A stretch of 64,000 nucleotides of DNA from Dacryopinax spathularia (Eukaryota > Basidiomycota > Dacrymycetes > Dacrymycetales > Dacrymycetaceae): NCBI GenBank assembly GCA_037974965.1, contig JBBPFI010000006.1:744001-808000 (forward strand). Direction: 5' to 3'. The position numbers and the translations under genes were made by a program. Every line of letters starts with the position of its first letter. Position 1 is the stretch's first letter. The notes beneath the pieces are model-generated. The model had not been told where the DNA came from and searched no databases. It worked only from the letters and a program-made list of their open reading frames with translations. Below, one piece after another: positions 33,892 to 45,331 of this stretch.

Positions 33892-35909
33892 ATGAGTGCT
33901 GGTCTCATTCTTGCGCTGTGCGCCATCACTTTTCTCCCTTCCACATTCTCCGCTAGTCTGCCGTCGTTGTACCAGGAACGGGTTCCGGAGCTCGCAGTAT
34001 CCAATCCCAAGACTAGCTTCGCATTCTCGACGGAACTGTCATCTCGAACCGACTCCGAGAGTTCTGACTTCGGTGCTTTCCAACCCGATCACGTTCAGCG
34101 AGAGTCTTTGGGTCTTCTGGCGAAATACCAACAAGCGGATGTCCTGCTTCAAGGGGCCAATCTCTCTCCTGCCGCTGTTCCTGTCGGCCCAAATGCTATG
34201 TCAGCGGTGAACATAAGCGCTAGTCTGCCCAGAGCAACGGCGACCCAGACAGTGCGACTTCTGACTTCCGGCGGAGCTATCCTATCTTACCGAGCCCCCG
34301 TCAATATTGGAAGTCCCGGCCAGCCTCTGAGCTTGACCCTCGATACTGGGTGAGCGTCCTTGGCTCTGTGCAGCTCGCAATTGCTTACCGGGAGGCTTTT
34401 AGGGTGGCCGACACATGGGTAAACGTATCTTGGGTATGTCATGGGGTTGATGGCTGATAAGGTTGCTCACAGGTCGCTGCCGCGTGCCGGGATTGTGAGG
34501 TCGATCAATATGACCCCTCAGCAAGCACAAGTTATCGAGGGTCCCCGAGCCAGTTCCGTCAGGCCTACGCATGTCTCGCCCGCTATCTTTGTGAGAGCTC
34601 CTGGGTCTGACCATCTGAGGCAGGGAGCCGGGTACGTTTGGGGCAGCTTCGCACAGGATAACATGTCCATGGCAGCTTTCATGGCACCCGCTCAAAGTTT
34701 CGGATCAGTAACAGCCATGGATGCTGGAAACATCGCTTACTCCACCAGCGGGGTCCTTGGTAGGTCACCCGAAGTAGTTAAGCGGAATTACGGCTGAGTC
34801 TTCCTGCCAGGACTCGCATTCGGTGCTGTCTTACCGACCAAGAAGCGACCGTTCTTTGAGAGTCTCATACAGCAAAACGTGCTACGTATCCCGTATTTGC
34901 GCTGAGCTTGGGGCGCGGTGCAAAAGACGATGGACCTGAGGTACGGCGCACTCTTATGGTCCTGATCGGGCATCTAACAGTCCAGCAGCTTTGCCTCGGC
35001 TGCATCAACGATCGCAAGTATCAGGGTAACATCATCTGGCTTCCCCTGGTAGCTCATGTATGCAACGCTATCCTCTTGTTGCTCACGCCGGAGCTGACGT
35101 CTTGGTAGACCTATTGGTTCGCACTTTAATTCAGTGAAAGCTCGACAACTGACAAGTGACGGAAGGACCGTTGCTCTGAGGTCCATACAGGTAGAGGGTT
35201 TCGAAACGGTGTCGACCAGCCTGCTTTCGGTCATTGATACAGGTGATTTGCACGCATGTCGTTGCGCCGACCTATGACAGACAGATTGACAGGCTCGAAC
35301 CAAATTCATGTCCCCATGGCCGTGGCGGAAGCTGTCTATGCCACGGTGAGAGAGGGAGCTATATGCGCCCCCTACCTGCAATAACCACTGGATAGATCCC
35401 AGGCTCAAAGCCCGTCTCCGCTTATGGTGAAGGTCCGCTTTCAGTACCTCTCACCCCAGCGCTCGCTGATGGTCTCGCAGGCTTATGGACGTTCCCATGC
35501 AACGCCACTCCCATTGTCGAGCTCGGCTTCCTTGAACAGAAGTTCTCCATCGATATGCGCGACTTGAATTTGGGAAGATTGACTCCTCAGTCCAGGTACG
35601 ATGAGTTTGTTGCTCCTCACGATACTGGGCTCATACGCGATCAGTGACTGTGTCGGCGCCATCCTGGGTCTGCAGGGTCGTCAGTTGCCCGACAACTTGG
35701 CTGTCATTGGTAAGTCTCATCAATGAGTTATAGATTTCCGGAATTTCACGCGCCCGTACAAGGTACCGCGTTCTTAAGATCCTGTACGCCGCCCGTTCCA
35801 CGTATATGCGCTACTTACTCATTGTCGCTGGACAGGGTATACGGTGTTCGACTACACGGAGGGTGGCCGGATTGGTCTGGCAAGAAGAACGTCGGGCCAA
35901 ACCCGTTGA
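33892..35909 (+). CDS. Pepsin-like aspartic protease (A1), copy 1, with an apparent frameshift
   Basis: Secreted A1 protease. Signal peptide MSAGLILALCAITFLPSTFS, a propeptide of about 100 residues, then the first catalytic motif LTLDTG joined across an intron to VADTWVNVS (the usual DTGSADLWV has Ser where this has Val). CRDCEVDQYDPSASTSYRG, the flap region GYVWGSFAQDN, and LCLGCINDRKYQGNIIWLPL follow. The second motif SVIDTGSNQIHVP and the C-terminal block YTVFDYTEGGRIGLA are present. Between NVLRIP and FALSLGRGAKDD (about 34885-34900) the frame changes by one base with no room for an intron. The copy is therefore either a recent pseudogene or affected by a sequence error. Otherwise all exons join cleanly. 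Confidence 0.75.
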
Positions 35910-36101
35910 AGCCCGTCAAGGTGATTCCCATTGAGAACTTCCCGGCGGCAGCGTACCTGCGCACTCAGATAGCAACAAAAGACGCTCGTTTCATTTGATG
36001 TGTAGCCATGGAGGTATGGGTGCTGGGAAGAGCGCTACAGACGTGCAGACGATGGCGCGCCCTGCTTCTCGTACCCCAGCCCTCTGTCCCCTACAACCAT
36101 C

Positions 36102-38056
36102 ATGCTCGCTGGTCCTGCCTCTGCGCTGTGCGCTCTCCTCCTCGTTCCTTCCATATATGCGGCTGGACCGCTACCTGTCCGCCCAGATCGCTCGTCCGGC
36201 AGGCCCAACGAAGCGGTCAGGCTGTCTTACAGGGCTGACATGGAGACGCGCGACAACGACGCCGTCTTCGTCCCCACCTTCGTCAAGCGCGAACTCAATG
36301 GGCTCCTCATTAAATATGCCCAAGCTGCCTCTCTCTTGCACAATATCACAGGCATCACCCCGCCTCCCGTTGACAGCAGCCAGGAAGGCATTGAGTCGCA
36401 GCTCCCGCTGTACCCTCCCGCCTCGGCGGTCGTCGACCACCAGACCATGCCCCTGCAGGACTTTAACCATGACGTCCTCTATTACGGCCCTACAGGCGTA
36501 GGCAATCCTCCACAAGCAATCGATGTCGTTCCGGATACTGGGTAAACCGTTTGAAGCGCATATATGCAGGTTTCTGATGGACCATGTGTAGATCCGCTGA
36601 TCTCTGGGTAAGGGCTGTGAAGTAGGTCCCGCTGGATCGCGCTCAAACCGGATCACAGTTCCTCTCCGGCTGCACGGCGTGCAAAACCAAGCAATTCTTC
36701 CCCGCCGCAAGTGTTACTTACGGTCAGACACAGTCCTCTTTCTACGTCAGCTATGTGGGTCTTGCTGCTTCCATCCGTGACTGGTCTTCTCATTCCCAGT
36801 AGGGGGACGGCTATGCCAGCGGTGTTCTTGCGCAAGACACGGTGTCTGTAGCCACTCTTTCCATAGATCACCAGTACTTCGGCATGGTAAACGAGATGGC
36901 GTCGTCTTTTAGCAGTTACCCGATCAGCGGTGTGATGGGTGAGAATTGTTGCATGTGGCACAGGGCGTAGCTCAATGGAGCGGTGTCTTTAGGCCTGGGC
37001 TTCGGCGCTATTTCCCAGACCAAGACGAACACCTTCTTCGAGAACCTCGTTCGGACTCAGAAGCTGTCCTCCGCCCTATTCAGCATTGCGTTGGCCCCAT
37101 TCGACAGTCGAGGAACATCTGAGGTAGGATGGTGTGGAGTTCTGAGGACTGTCGATTGACTCGCCCCCAGCTCTGCCTGGGATGCATCAACCAGGAGAAG
37201 TTCACAGGTGACATCGCTTGGCTTCCGCTCCAGTCGAGGGTAAGTTAGTTGGTATTGCCTTTACTTGAGCCAGCTGACAAAGAGCAGACTTGGTGGTACG
37301 TTTGGCATCGATTGAGGCGCATATATGCACTTACATCGAGACCAGGACCTTGGCGATGACGGGTATAACTGTCAATACCGTCGGGCTCGTTCCTTTGAGT
37401 TTGGTTGCAGTTGGTTGCCCTTTCATGCGTGTCGGAGATTCTTGCTAACCGGACGACGAAGGCAATCGATTCCGGCACAAGCCAGATCTATCTCCCCATG
37501 TCTGCAGCCAAGGAGTTCTATGACCAGGTGAGCGCCAACAAGGTTATCGCTGATGTATGCTGATACCGCGAAGATTCCAGGTTCGCAGCAAGCGCCGCAA
37601 TATGGCCAAGGTGTGCTTTAACGGAAGATTTTGGATCGCATCAGGCTGACGTTGCCAGGATACTGGACCTTCCCATGCGATGCAAAGCTGAACATCACAA
37701 TCAGTTTCGACGCAGTACTCTTCACCATCGACCCCGCGGATTTCAATCTGGGCCACGCGGAACAAGGCTCGAGGTGTGCTTGACTTGTGGCTTTCCCTCA
37801 CGCGTTTGTTGACTGCGCGCTAGCAACTGCATCGGAGGGGTCTTTGCGTTTCCGAACGAACTGCCCAGCAACATCGCTATCATTGGCGCGGCCTTCCTCA
37901 AGTCTTGTACGTGGTTGAGAATTGATGCACGTGTCCATGCTGAAGTGTACAGGGTACGCAATTTTCGACTACTCGCAAAACGGCCGGATCGGGTTCGCCA
38001 AGAGCACGGCTCGCCAAGCCAAGAAGGCGCCTCTTCCGGCTGGTCATTTCAACTGA
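36102..38056 (+). CDS. Pepsin-like aspartic protease (A1), copy 2
   Basis: Tandem paralogue of the preceding protease, starting 192 bases after its stop and apparently intact. Signal peptide MLAGPASALCALLLVPSIYA and a propeptide lead to VVPDTG, spliced to SADLW, the first active-site aspartate. The zinc-knuckle-like CTACK is followed by the flap YGDGYASGVLAQDTVS (formed by using the acceptor AGTAG), GVMGLGFGAISQTKTNTFFE, LCLGCINQEKFTGDIAWLPL, the second aspartate in AIDSGTSQIYLP, and SWYAIFDYSQNGRIGFA near the C-terminus. About ten exons. Probably extracellular nutrient proteolysis (inference). Confidence 0.87.
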
Positions 38057-38239
38057 TAGGATTGCAGTTGAGAGGCGACACGGAAATACACGGTCGGGGC
38101 ATCGCATTGACAACATTAGCATAATACACGTGAAAGAGGGTATCACCATCCGCATAACAGATCATAAAGAATCTTCATCAACTCGTACATGTGTGTCGGT
38201 CCAGTCCGGAAGGAATCTTATCGTCCACTGGCCATCATC

Positions 38240-40231
38240 TCAGGAAACCACTTTGCCACCGAGCTCCTTGCCTTGACTGAGCACCCTCAGCCAGCTTTCG
38301 CCGACCTCTTCGCGCAGAGCCTCAATGCGTGCTCGGAACGCCTCCGCATCAGGATTCGGTGGTGGGCTGGGTGCAGCCTGGGCCGTCGACCGCGGCTGCT
38401 GCTGCTGCGTGCCTTCAGCAAGACTTCGGACCTGCGCTGCGGGATCTGAAGCAGCCGGTGCGGCAGCCATCGCCTGTTTATCCGTGTTCCCAGAGCCTCT
38501 GTCAACGGGAGTCTTGGCTGCAGTACTGGTGCCATCCAGGGCGACGACGCGCTTTACAGGTGGCTTGCGCTTCTTTGGCGGAGGTGCAAGGGCGCGCGGC
38601 GAGTCCCTCGGCGTGGCAGGCGGGACGGATTTGGCAGAAGCAGTCGTCGCCGGTGTCGGAGGCGATGGCGACGCTGCTGGCTTCCTCGACGCTGCTTGTT
38701 GGGCGGCCTTCAATGGTGGAGAGGAAGTGACGACCACTGCTGGTGGTTCTTGTACTGGCCGTACCGGTGTCGGTGCAGCAACTCTTTGGCCAGCCGTAGG
38801 CGGTGAGGAGATATACATGCGCTCCGTGAAGCTCGGCCCCGCGCCGTCCAGCAGCACATCCCTCCCCTCTCGCACAAAGAGGTCGAAGCACTTGACCCTC
38901 CAGTCGGGCTCCGTCTTGCAAAACGTATTGTCCTCCACCCAGACCTCCTGTATCCGGGGACACTGTGCCAGCCTGCCAACCTCGGCCAAGTCCTCCACCC
39001 TGTTCGCTCTCAAGTCTGCTTTTTCCAGTTCTGGGAGTCGCTCGAGGCCGCAGAGACTGTCGAGCCTGTTGTTGGCTAGGTTTAGGTTTCGGATATGTGG
39101 GATGAGGGTGGCGATGCTCAGGATTGAGTCGAGCATGTTACTGGCCAAGTTGAGTGATATCAGCCGCGGGAGTGCGGAGAGGCAAGGGGGGATAGAGACG
39201 AGAAGGTTGTTAGAGAGGTCGAGGGACTGAAGCGAGGTGAGGTATGCAGTGGGCGCAGAGGGGAAAAAGGTGAGTGCGTTGTCTGGCAGTCCCAAGTGGA
39301 GGAGAGACGCCCAGGTGTATGCTGGCAGGGTGGGCTTGGCTGTTTCTGGAGGTGGGGAGTGCGGAAGGTCGTTTGTCGACATGAGCGGTTCTTGAGATCG
39401 GATGGAGGAGGCGTGGTGGATCAGCCTAGGTCGGTTCTTCACCGGTGCTTTCAGCTCCCCTTTCCTCCTTGCGAGGTCGTTGGCGACCGCATCGACCAAG
39501 ACGTCGCTGACGTCTTCTACGCTGCTCCTCCGTATTGTCAAACTCCTCAGCCCGATCGAGAGTCTATCCCAGCCGATATAGTCTCGCGGGTCCACGTCGC
39601 TCATCTCAAGGCTTTGAAGGCTCTTGAACACATCGAGTGGGAGGGCGTTGTCTGTTGGCGGGTCCTCGGCAAGCTCGGCAATAAGTCGCCGAGTATGATT
39701 ATGCAGCGCGAGTGCGGGGAGCTTTGTCATGAGGCTGTACATGTGCTTGAGCTCGCCTTCGAGTGAGGGAGGTGGTGCAGGCGGTCCGGTAAGCCATCCT
39801 AGCCCTAGCGACGGGCCAAGAGAGAGCTTCGACACGGCCGAGATGGTGGATTGGAGCGAGAAGATGGACTGGGTCTCCTGTGCGTCCCGATCGCGTGCAG
39901 CCATAAGCGACAGATATGCATTCTGCGCTGATGGTGTTTCCAGCTTGACATCCATATCCCCCACCGGGAGGCCAAGGGCTTCCATCCGCATAAGCAGGTA
40001 GAACAGATGGTGCGGGTCGATCGATAGCACCGTCGGCTTCGTCTCTCGCGGCGGACCGGTCCCAGGTATGACCCATGAAAGCAAGTTTGAGGTCGTCGAT
40101 GATTGTTGTTGTTGTGATGACCTCGCACGCGAACGGGGAACGAAGCCAGCATCTGCGAGTCGCTGCTCATGCGCTCGGATGAAGGCGGCGAACCGCCGAA
40201 CGTACTCCTCGCCCGGCTCTGTCTGCGCCAT
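38240..40231 (-). CDS. Leucine-rich repeat protein, fungal type
   Basis: Single uninterrupted reading frame of about 660 residues, unusual among its intron-rich neighbours. Starting at MAQTEPGEEYVRRFAAFIRA, an N-terminal helical domain includes SIDPHHLFYLLMRMEALGLP. Six or so SDS22-type repeats follow: LQSLDLSNNLLVSIPPCLSA, LISLNLASNMLDSI, IRNLNLANNRLDSLCGLERL, LEKADLRANRVEDL, and the capping IQEVWVEDNTFCKTEPDWRV. The C-terminal third is disordered, Pro/Ala/Thr-rich and basic (PPPKKRKPPVKR). Similar proteins are widespread in fungi without an assigned function. I chose the start at 40231 because the extra 84 upstream codons read as an Arg/Pro/Ala-rich promoter translation. Confidence 0.75.
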   Translation of the reverse strand: MAQTEPGEEYVRRFAAFIRAHEQRLADAGFVPRSRARSSQQQQSSTTSNLLSWVIPGTGPPRETKPTVLSIDPHHLFYLLMRMEALGLPVGDMDVKLETPSAQNAYLSLMAARDRDAQETQSIFSLQSTISAVSKLSLGPSLGLGWLTGPPAPPPSLEGELKHMYSLMTKLPALALHNHTRRLIAELAEDPPTDNALPLDVFKSLQSLEMSDVDPRDYIGWDRLSIGLRSLTIRRSSVEDVSDVLVDAVANDLARRKGELKAPVKNRPRLIHHASSIRSQEPLMSTNDLPHSPPPETAKPTLPAYTWASLLHLGLPDNALTFFPSAPTAYLTSLQSLDLSNNLLVSIPPCLSALPRLISLNLASNMLDSILSIATLIPHIRNLNLANNRLDSLCGLERLPELEKADLRANRVEDLAEVGRLAQCPRIQEVWVEDNTFCKTEPDWRVKCFDLFVREGRDVLLDGAGPSFTERMYISSPPTAGQRVAAPTPVRPVQEPPAVVVTSSPPLKAAQQAASRKPAASPSPPTPATTASAKSVPPATPRDSPRALAPPPKKRKPPVKRVVALDGTSTAAKTPVDRGSGNTDKQAMAAAPAASDPAAQVRSLAEGTQQQQPRSTAQAAPSPPPNPDAEAFRARIEALREEVGESWLRVLSQGKELGGKVVS

Positions 40232-40628
40232 GTCAAGTGGTGGGTATAATGCGATCGGAATCCCAGTGCCTCCCAGCCGGCGATACCAAGCAGAGATGAA
40301 TGCAAGGAGCAGATGGTATAGCAGACGATGAGGAAGCGGCTTTGTGGTCGTGTGCCCTCCCGGCGTCGCGGGCTGACGATGAGCTCGGCGCGCCGTTGCG
40401 TGCAGGCGTCCGTTCGGAGAGGCCCATCGAGTGGCGATGCTGCCCCTTACGGAAGCGTCATTTTGGCTCCGTTTAATGGGCACGCATTAACGGGGCCATT
40501 TCGGAGTCGTTTGTCCCCTCTGTCCACGGGCCACCGACTGCTAACGTCAACCCACACATCGTTCACGACCTCTCTCTCATCTCTTTCTCTTTCTTACCTC
40601 TTCTCTTCCTCTGCTACGACTACCAATC
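40232..40628. promoter_or_regulatory. Divergent promoter of the LRR gene and RAD23
   Basis: 397 bases. The RAD23 side has a strong pyrimidine tract (about 40568-40612, CTCTCTCATCTCTTTCTC and onward) ending 15 bases before the ATG, a usual feature of highly expressed fungal genes. No Rpn4-type element was recognised. Confidence 0.4.
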
Positions 40629-42135
40629 ATGCAGATAACATTCAAGACTCTTCAGCAAAAGCAGTTCAAGGTTGATGCCGAGCCTTCAGATACGGTTGCG
40701 GATCTCAAGCGCAAGATCGCAGAATCGCAGAGTCACCCAGTAGAGCACCAGAAGATCATCTTCAATGGTTCGTCCGGCCTTGTGTATATATGCGCTTCGG
40801 TATGACTCATCCCGTGCAGGCAAGATCCTCAACGACAGTCAGACAGTCGAGAAGCTCAAGATTGAGGAGAAGAACTTTCTCGTCTTGATGGTCAGCAAGG
40901 TGCGTGACTGCGTGGTGCTACCGCTGGCGCATGTCGCTTACGTATGCGGTCGTTATTGCAGCCCAAGGCCACTCCCGCACCTCCTGCTGCAGAGTCGAGC
41001 AAGACTGCTACTCCTGAACCTGCCAAGGCCGAGCCGTCTACGTCTGCTGCTTCTGCTCCTGCTCCTGCCGAGACTGCCCCTCCCGCCGCAAAACCTGCCG
41101 CCGCCGAACCCGCTGCTCCTGCTCCTTCAGCACCTGCCGCCGACCAACCGGCTACTACTGGAGCAGCATGGGGCGATCAGTCCGCGTTCGTCACCGGCGC
41201 TGCGCTCCAGGGTGCCGTGCAGAATATGATAGAGATGGGCTTCGAAAGGGCACAGGTTATGCGTGCTTTGAAGGCGGCGTTCAATAACCCGGATCGGGCT
41301 GTGGAATATCTGATGACCGTACGTTATCGCATACCGTCGATTAGTGAGACTCACTAACGACAACTCTAGGGCATCCCGGAGCACCTCGCGCCGGAGGAAC
41401 CAGCTCAGCCTGCTGCCCCCACGTCCCCTCCACCTGCCGCTGCAGGCTCACCGACCGCTGCCGCTCCAGTCGCTCCCACTGCCCCTGCCGTTCCTGCTGC
41501 TGCCGCCGCCGCCCCGGCCGCCCCGGCTAACCCCGCTCAACCTCAGAACCTGTTCCAGGCTGCGGCTGAAGCCATGCAACGTCAGCAACAAGGTGGCGGC
41601 GTCGCCGGTCTGCCAGGTCTCGGAGCTCCCAGGCAAGGAGGTGCCGCTGCCCCTGCCGGCGGTGCTGCCAACCCTCAGCTCGCTCAACAGCTTGCGGCCC
41701 TTCGTAACTCGCCCATGTTCGACCAGATCCGGCAGATGGTCACCCAGAACCCTGCACTTCTGCAGCCCATGATCCAGCAGATCGCGGCCAGTAATCCTGG
41801 GTTCGCGCAGCTCCTGAACCAGAATCCGCAGCTGTTGCTTGCCCTCCTTGCTGGCGAGGGCGAGGAAGGCGAGGAGGGCATGGACTGGGAAGGCGAGGAC
41901 GGTGAGGGTCAGATGCCGGGCATTACTAGGATCCAGGTGACGCCGGAGGAGAACTCGGCCATTGAGAGGGTACGTTCATTCCTCCCATTCTGCCTAGACC
42001 GCTGCTCACTATGCTTTCTTTCAATAGCTAATCGCGCTCGGCTTCCCGCGCGATATCGTCATCCAAGCCTACTTCGCCTGCGATAAGAACGAGGAGCTAG
42101 CGGCCAACTACCTGTTCGAGAACGGCTTTGACTAG
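40629..42135 (+). CDS. RAD23: UV excision repair / proteasome shuttle protein RAD23
   Basis: Carries ubiquitylated proteins to the proteasome and stabilises Rad4/XPC in nucleotide excision repair. The ubiquitin-like domain covers residues 1-77 ([20 protein letters not shown] ... NFLVLMVSK). An Ala/Pro-rich linker follows, then UBA1 ([35 protein letters not shown]), a second Ala/Pro linker, the XPC/Rad4-binding domain ([39 protein letters not shown]), an acidic run, and UBA2 ([35 protein letters not shown]). Domain order and length are canonical. Four or five introns; the first has a TATATGCG octamer. Confidence 0.96.
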
Positions 42136-43291
42136 ATCTCGGGTCTCAGCTTGTCCTCCTCTGGTGCATGTCTCCACTGCTACGCCTGTGTTTCTAGCCT
42201 CTTCCGATCACCCGCATGCATATGACGACGATCATGGAGACGGATTATGTACCACCTCTTTTTTCATTACCCCGTTACCTCGTAGCTGGACGACGCCTGA
42301 CACCTTTACACCTACACCTCTACCTACCGATGTTTTTAGCTGAACGAGAAGACATACCTGGCGAAATTGTGCTGCGCGTTAATGAGTGACCCTTCCGGGC
42401 GCGAATCTTTGCCATCGCAGCAAGGGTAAACTTCCCGATATGGAAAGATATCGCTCAAGGGGTGACTGGGTCACTGCATTCCTTTCCACCATGGTCAGAA
42501 CAACCTATAACCTTGACATCGGCAAAGGAATACATGGATTATGTCCTTCGGGTCCTATGCGCTGAAGCTGATCTGGACTTGTCTTCCGGCACGGTCGTAA
42601 ATGCCGGCCGGTGCTGCTGAGTTTTATTTATTTCGTACGATAACTATCCATACAATTGCCCTTCGTATCGAGCACCTATGGAGCGCAGATATATCGTAGG
42701 AACGCTTCGAGGCATGCCGACTCCTGCTTGTGGACAGAGGGAGTGTTTGGTCCGGAACCTCGGGCCGAATCCCGGTAAACCTTCCTGCAAACACCCCGAT
42801 ATTCCGACCGACATCCTCTGATGGATTGCAGGCATGCTTGGCACCCTCCCTTTCTTTCAGTCCTCCCAAGTTCTGTCTCAGCTCATTTCCACCCAACGGA
42901 GATTCAAACCTCTTACGAAAGAAGCTCAGGGCCTCAAACACGATAACCTTCCAGACGAACGGCAACAAACTCGGCATTCCCCATATTCGGCCAGGGCGTA
43001 TACATATATCATTACGGTGGAACTTGCCAAGCAACCAAGAATAGCCTCATGATGCTGCCAAGCCCTCTCCTCCCTCCTTGTGCAATCCACCATTACTGTG
43101 CACAAATCGGCCCGTCTAATCCACACCAATTGCGCGGTTTCGAGCGTACCTGAGTTACCCCGGATTGGACACTGTGTGAGGAGGCACTCGGATGAGTGAA
43201 ACTCAAATGCCCGAAAATAGATCTTGGCGCGCTTCAGGAAAGCACGAAATAGCTGACCGACGGTCTTGAGGCCGTCTGGGCAGATGTCTTC
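42136..43291. other. Spacer after RAD23 with unassigned minus-strand frames
   Basis: The first 500 bases are the RAD23 3' region. Two overlapping minus-strand frames, 42624-43034 and 42926-43333, contain stretches of natural-looking composition (VWKVIVFEALSFFRKRFESP; HEDICPDGLKTVGQLFRAFL). They match no family I know, and I could not place a convincing intron joining them. They could be the remains of a lineage-specific gene. Confidence 0.3.
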
Positions 43292-43632
43292 ATGCCCCCT
43301 TCCCCCTCTACGTGGGAATCGAGCCGATCTCATGGTGGGGTTGCTGAAAGGACGCCAGCTGCGGCATCCACATCGACCTGCCCGGGCGGAGATAACGCGA
43401 CTGGCGCAATAGATCTTGCCCAGTCTTGTGGTCCGGATATCCGCGACGATAGGAAGCTACTTTTAGCTGTTTGGAAATCCCAGATATGTGAGGAGAAGGC
43501 GAGTTTCCGGTTCAACTCAATGTTGGTGCGCTGACAATCCTCGCAGCGGAAGCACGCCTCTCGTTCCTTGCATCGCAGCATCGAACAGATTCGTCGAACG
43601 CAACAGACAAGACAGCAGGACCAAAGCAGTAA
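43292..43632 (+). CDS. Possible small uncharacterised protein (two exons)
   Basis: Weak candidate. The ATG at 43292 opens 65 codons ending DIRDDRKLLLAVWKSQI. A well-formed 59-base intron follows (43488-43546: donor GTGAGG, branch GCTGAC, acceptor CGCAG). Splicing gives SEARLSFLASQHR and a stop at 43632, for 93 residues. No domain is recognised. The same bases read through without splicing hit a stop at once. The minus strand is also open here, so the strand itself is uncertain. Confidence 0.22.
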
Positions 43633-44180
43633 CTCGCCTCCTCGACAACCTGCTATTCCATTGATAGCGGTAACGGTAAACGGAAGTCTGCCTACGCCCA
43701 CAACGAACGGGAATGAGTCGGACCGTTCTCCCACACAAGCAGAGCCTTCTCCGGATCCACAACGCCAATGGCTACCCTCGCTCTCGACCGTTCTTCAATC
43801 TCTCGCCACCTCTGAAGAGAACTCGCCGAGCTCCGGCTTGCCAAGTTCTGGTCAACCATCCTTGGTGGCATCCACGACCTCAAACGTTCATGAGACGACA
43901 AGGAGATGAGCTAAGGGCGTTCGCTGGGTCGTCTTTGAGATTGTAGTGCCGCATCCAACGTATAATGTGCAATAGATAAAGATGCAAACAGCCGAGTTTC
44001 GTCTTGTGGTGGAAGAAGAACAGAAGCAACGAGCTATTTTGGCCGGGTGGCTATGTTTAGGCTTCGGTATGACGCATCGGTCGCGGTGATGAGAGTGGAT
44101 ACATCACACCTACCCTGACGAAATATAACATCCAAACTGGGACAAAGCAGCTATGGCGCTCCGTCTACATACTCTCTGCC
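43633..44180. other. Spacer upstream of the sulfolactate-synthase-like gene
   Basis: About 550 bases. A plus-strand frame at 43568-43909 is rich in Ser, Pro, Asn and Gln and could be a coding exon of an unknown protein, but no start or splice pattern supports it. The last 150 bases look like the promoter of the next gene. Confidence 0.35.
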
Positions 44181-45331
44181 ATGTTGACAGCTCGAATAGC
44201 AAGCATGTTCGCTGTCAAGTCTGCTCTACGAAGCCCCGTTAGCCAGGCGCTCTCAAAGCGAGCGATCGCGACCTCCGCGACTCGCTCAACAGCAAAGGCG
44301 TTTGACTTCCTCCCCTCCAACACGCTCGACACGAAGCCCAACAGGAAGCGCGGCATCACCGAGATCCGGGGGCCGTACTACGCACCAGTGACGAAGACGT
44401 ACCTCGATGAGCTGCTCAGCGACTGGGGCGAGTTTGTCGATGGCGTCAAGTTTGCCGGAGGAGCCTTCACGCTCATGCCGGACGACCGGCTGAAGGCCTT
44501 GCTCGAGACTGCGCACAAGCATGGTATGCATTGATATTGTCTCAAGCTGTAATGAGATTGTACTGATGGATTCTAGACTGCTACGTCAGCACGGGCGGGT
44601 ATATCGAGCGTGTCCTCTCTGCCTCTGCGGGGGACAAGAACGTCGTCGAGAAGTACATCAAGAAAGTACGCGATGTGGGATTCGACGTGCTCGAGATCTC
44701 CTCTGGCTTCCTATCGATCCCGACGGAGGATTGGGCGGAGATCGTCAAGCTCGTGAAGAAACATGGGCTGAAGCCGAAGCCTGAGGTGGGGATCCAGTGG
44801 GGTGCGGGTGGGGATGCGAGTGTTGAGGAGCTCGAGAGTGCGGGGACGAGAGATCCGAAGTGGCTTATTGATCGGGCGAAGATGTTCTTGGATGCTGGAG
44901 CACATGTGCGTGGACTTCGTCCTGTACCTTCGGCATCCCTAACGTTCGGCCAGATGATCATGATTGAAAGCGAGGGTATCACGGAAAACGTCAAGAGCTG
45001 GCGCACTGATGGTCCGTCCATTACACCCTCTCCTTCTGGTTCCAGCTGACCTTAAGGCCTAGTCATCTCCGCCGTCACCTCCGCCCTTCCCAACGACAAA
45101 ATCATGTTCGAAGCCGCCGACCCCGAAGGTCTGTCCTCCCCTTCCCCCCACTACCCCACGACGGCGTACTAACAACAGCCTGCCGCAGTCTTCGCCTATC
45201 ACATCCAGAACCAGGGCGCCCATGCGAACCTCTTCATCGATCATTCTCAGGTCGTCCAGCTCGCTTGTCTGAGGAAGGGTATCTGGGGCACGGGGAGCAC
45301 TTTCTCTCGTATTGTTACTTTTAAGCCTTGA
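44181..45331 (+). CDS. Phosphosulfolactate synthase-like protein (ComA/HSA32 family)
   Basis: TIM-barrel protein of about 320 residues. In methanogens ComA condenses sulfite with phosphoenolpyruvate. The plant relative HSA32 prolongs acquired thermotolerance, and fungal members are uncharacterised. Residues 1-37 (MLTARIASMFAVKSALRSPV onward) look like a mitochondrial leader. Core blocks: KPNRKRGITEIRGPYYAPV, LLSDWGEFVDGVKFAGGAFT, CYVSTGGYIERVLSA, YIKKVRDVGFDVLEISSGFL, KHGLKPKPEVGIQWGAGGD, MIMIESEGITENV, IMFEAADPEVFAYHIQNQG and NLFIDHSQVVQLACLRKGIW. Five exons. It converges on the YeeE-like transporter, 205 bases between stops. Confidence 0.88.

Noticed and set aside
35723-35998. Plus-strand frame MSYRFPEFHAPVQG
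   Set aside because: It runs through an intron and out of frame over the last exon of the first aspartic protease, which reads YTVFDYTEGGRIGLA in the correct frame.
36962-37000. tRNA-like start GGGCGTAGCTCAATGG
   Set aside because: An A-box-like string only. No B box follows, no cloverleaf forms, and it sits in an intron of the second aspartic protease.
40232-40483. In-frame N-terminal extension of the LRR protein starting MPIKRSQNDASVRG
   Set aside because: It translates a GC-rich promoter into Arg/Ala/Pro-rich sequence and would leave almost no space to the divergent RAD23 gene. The ATG at 40231 is more natural.
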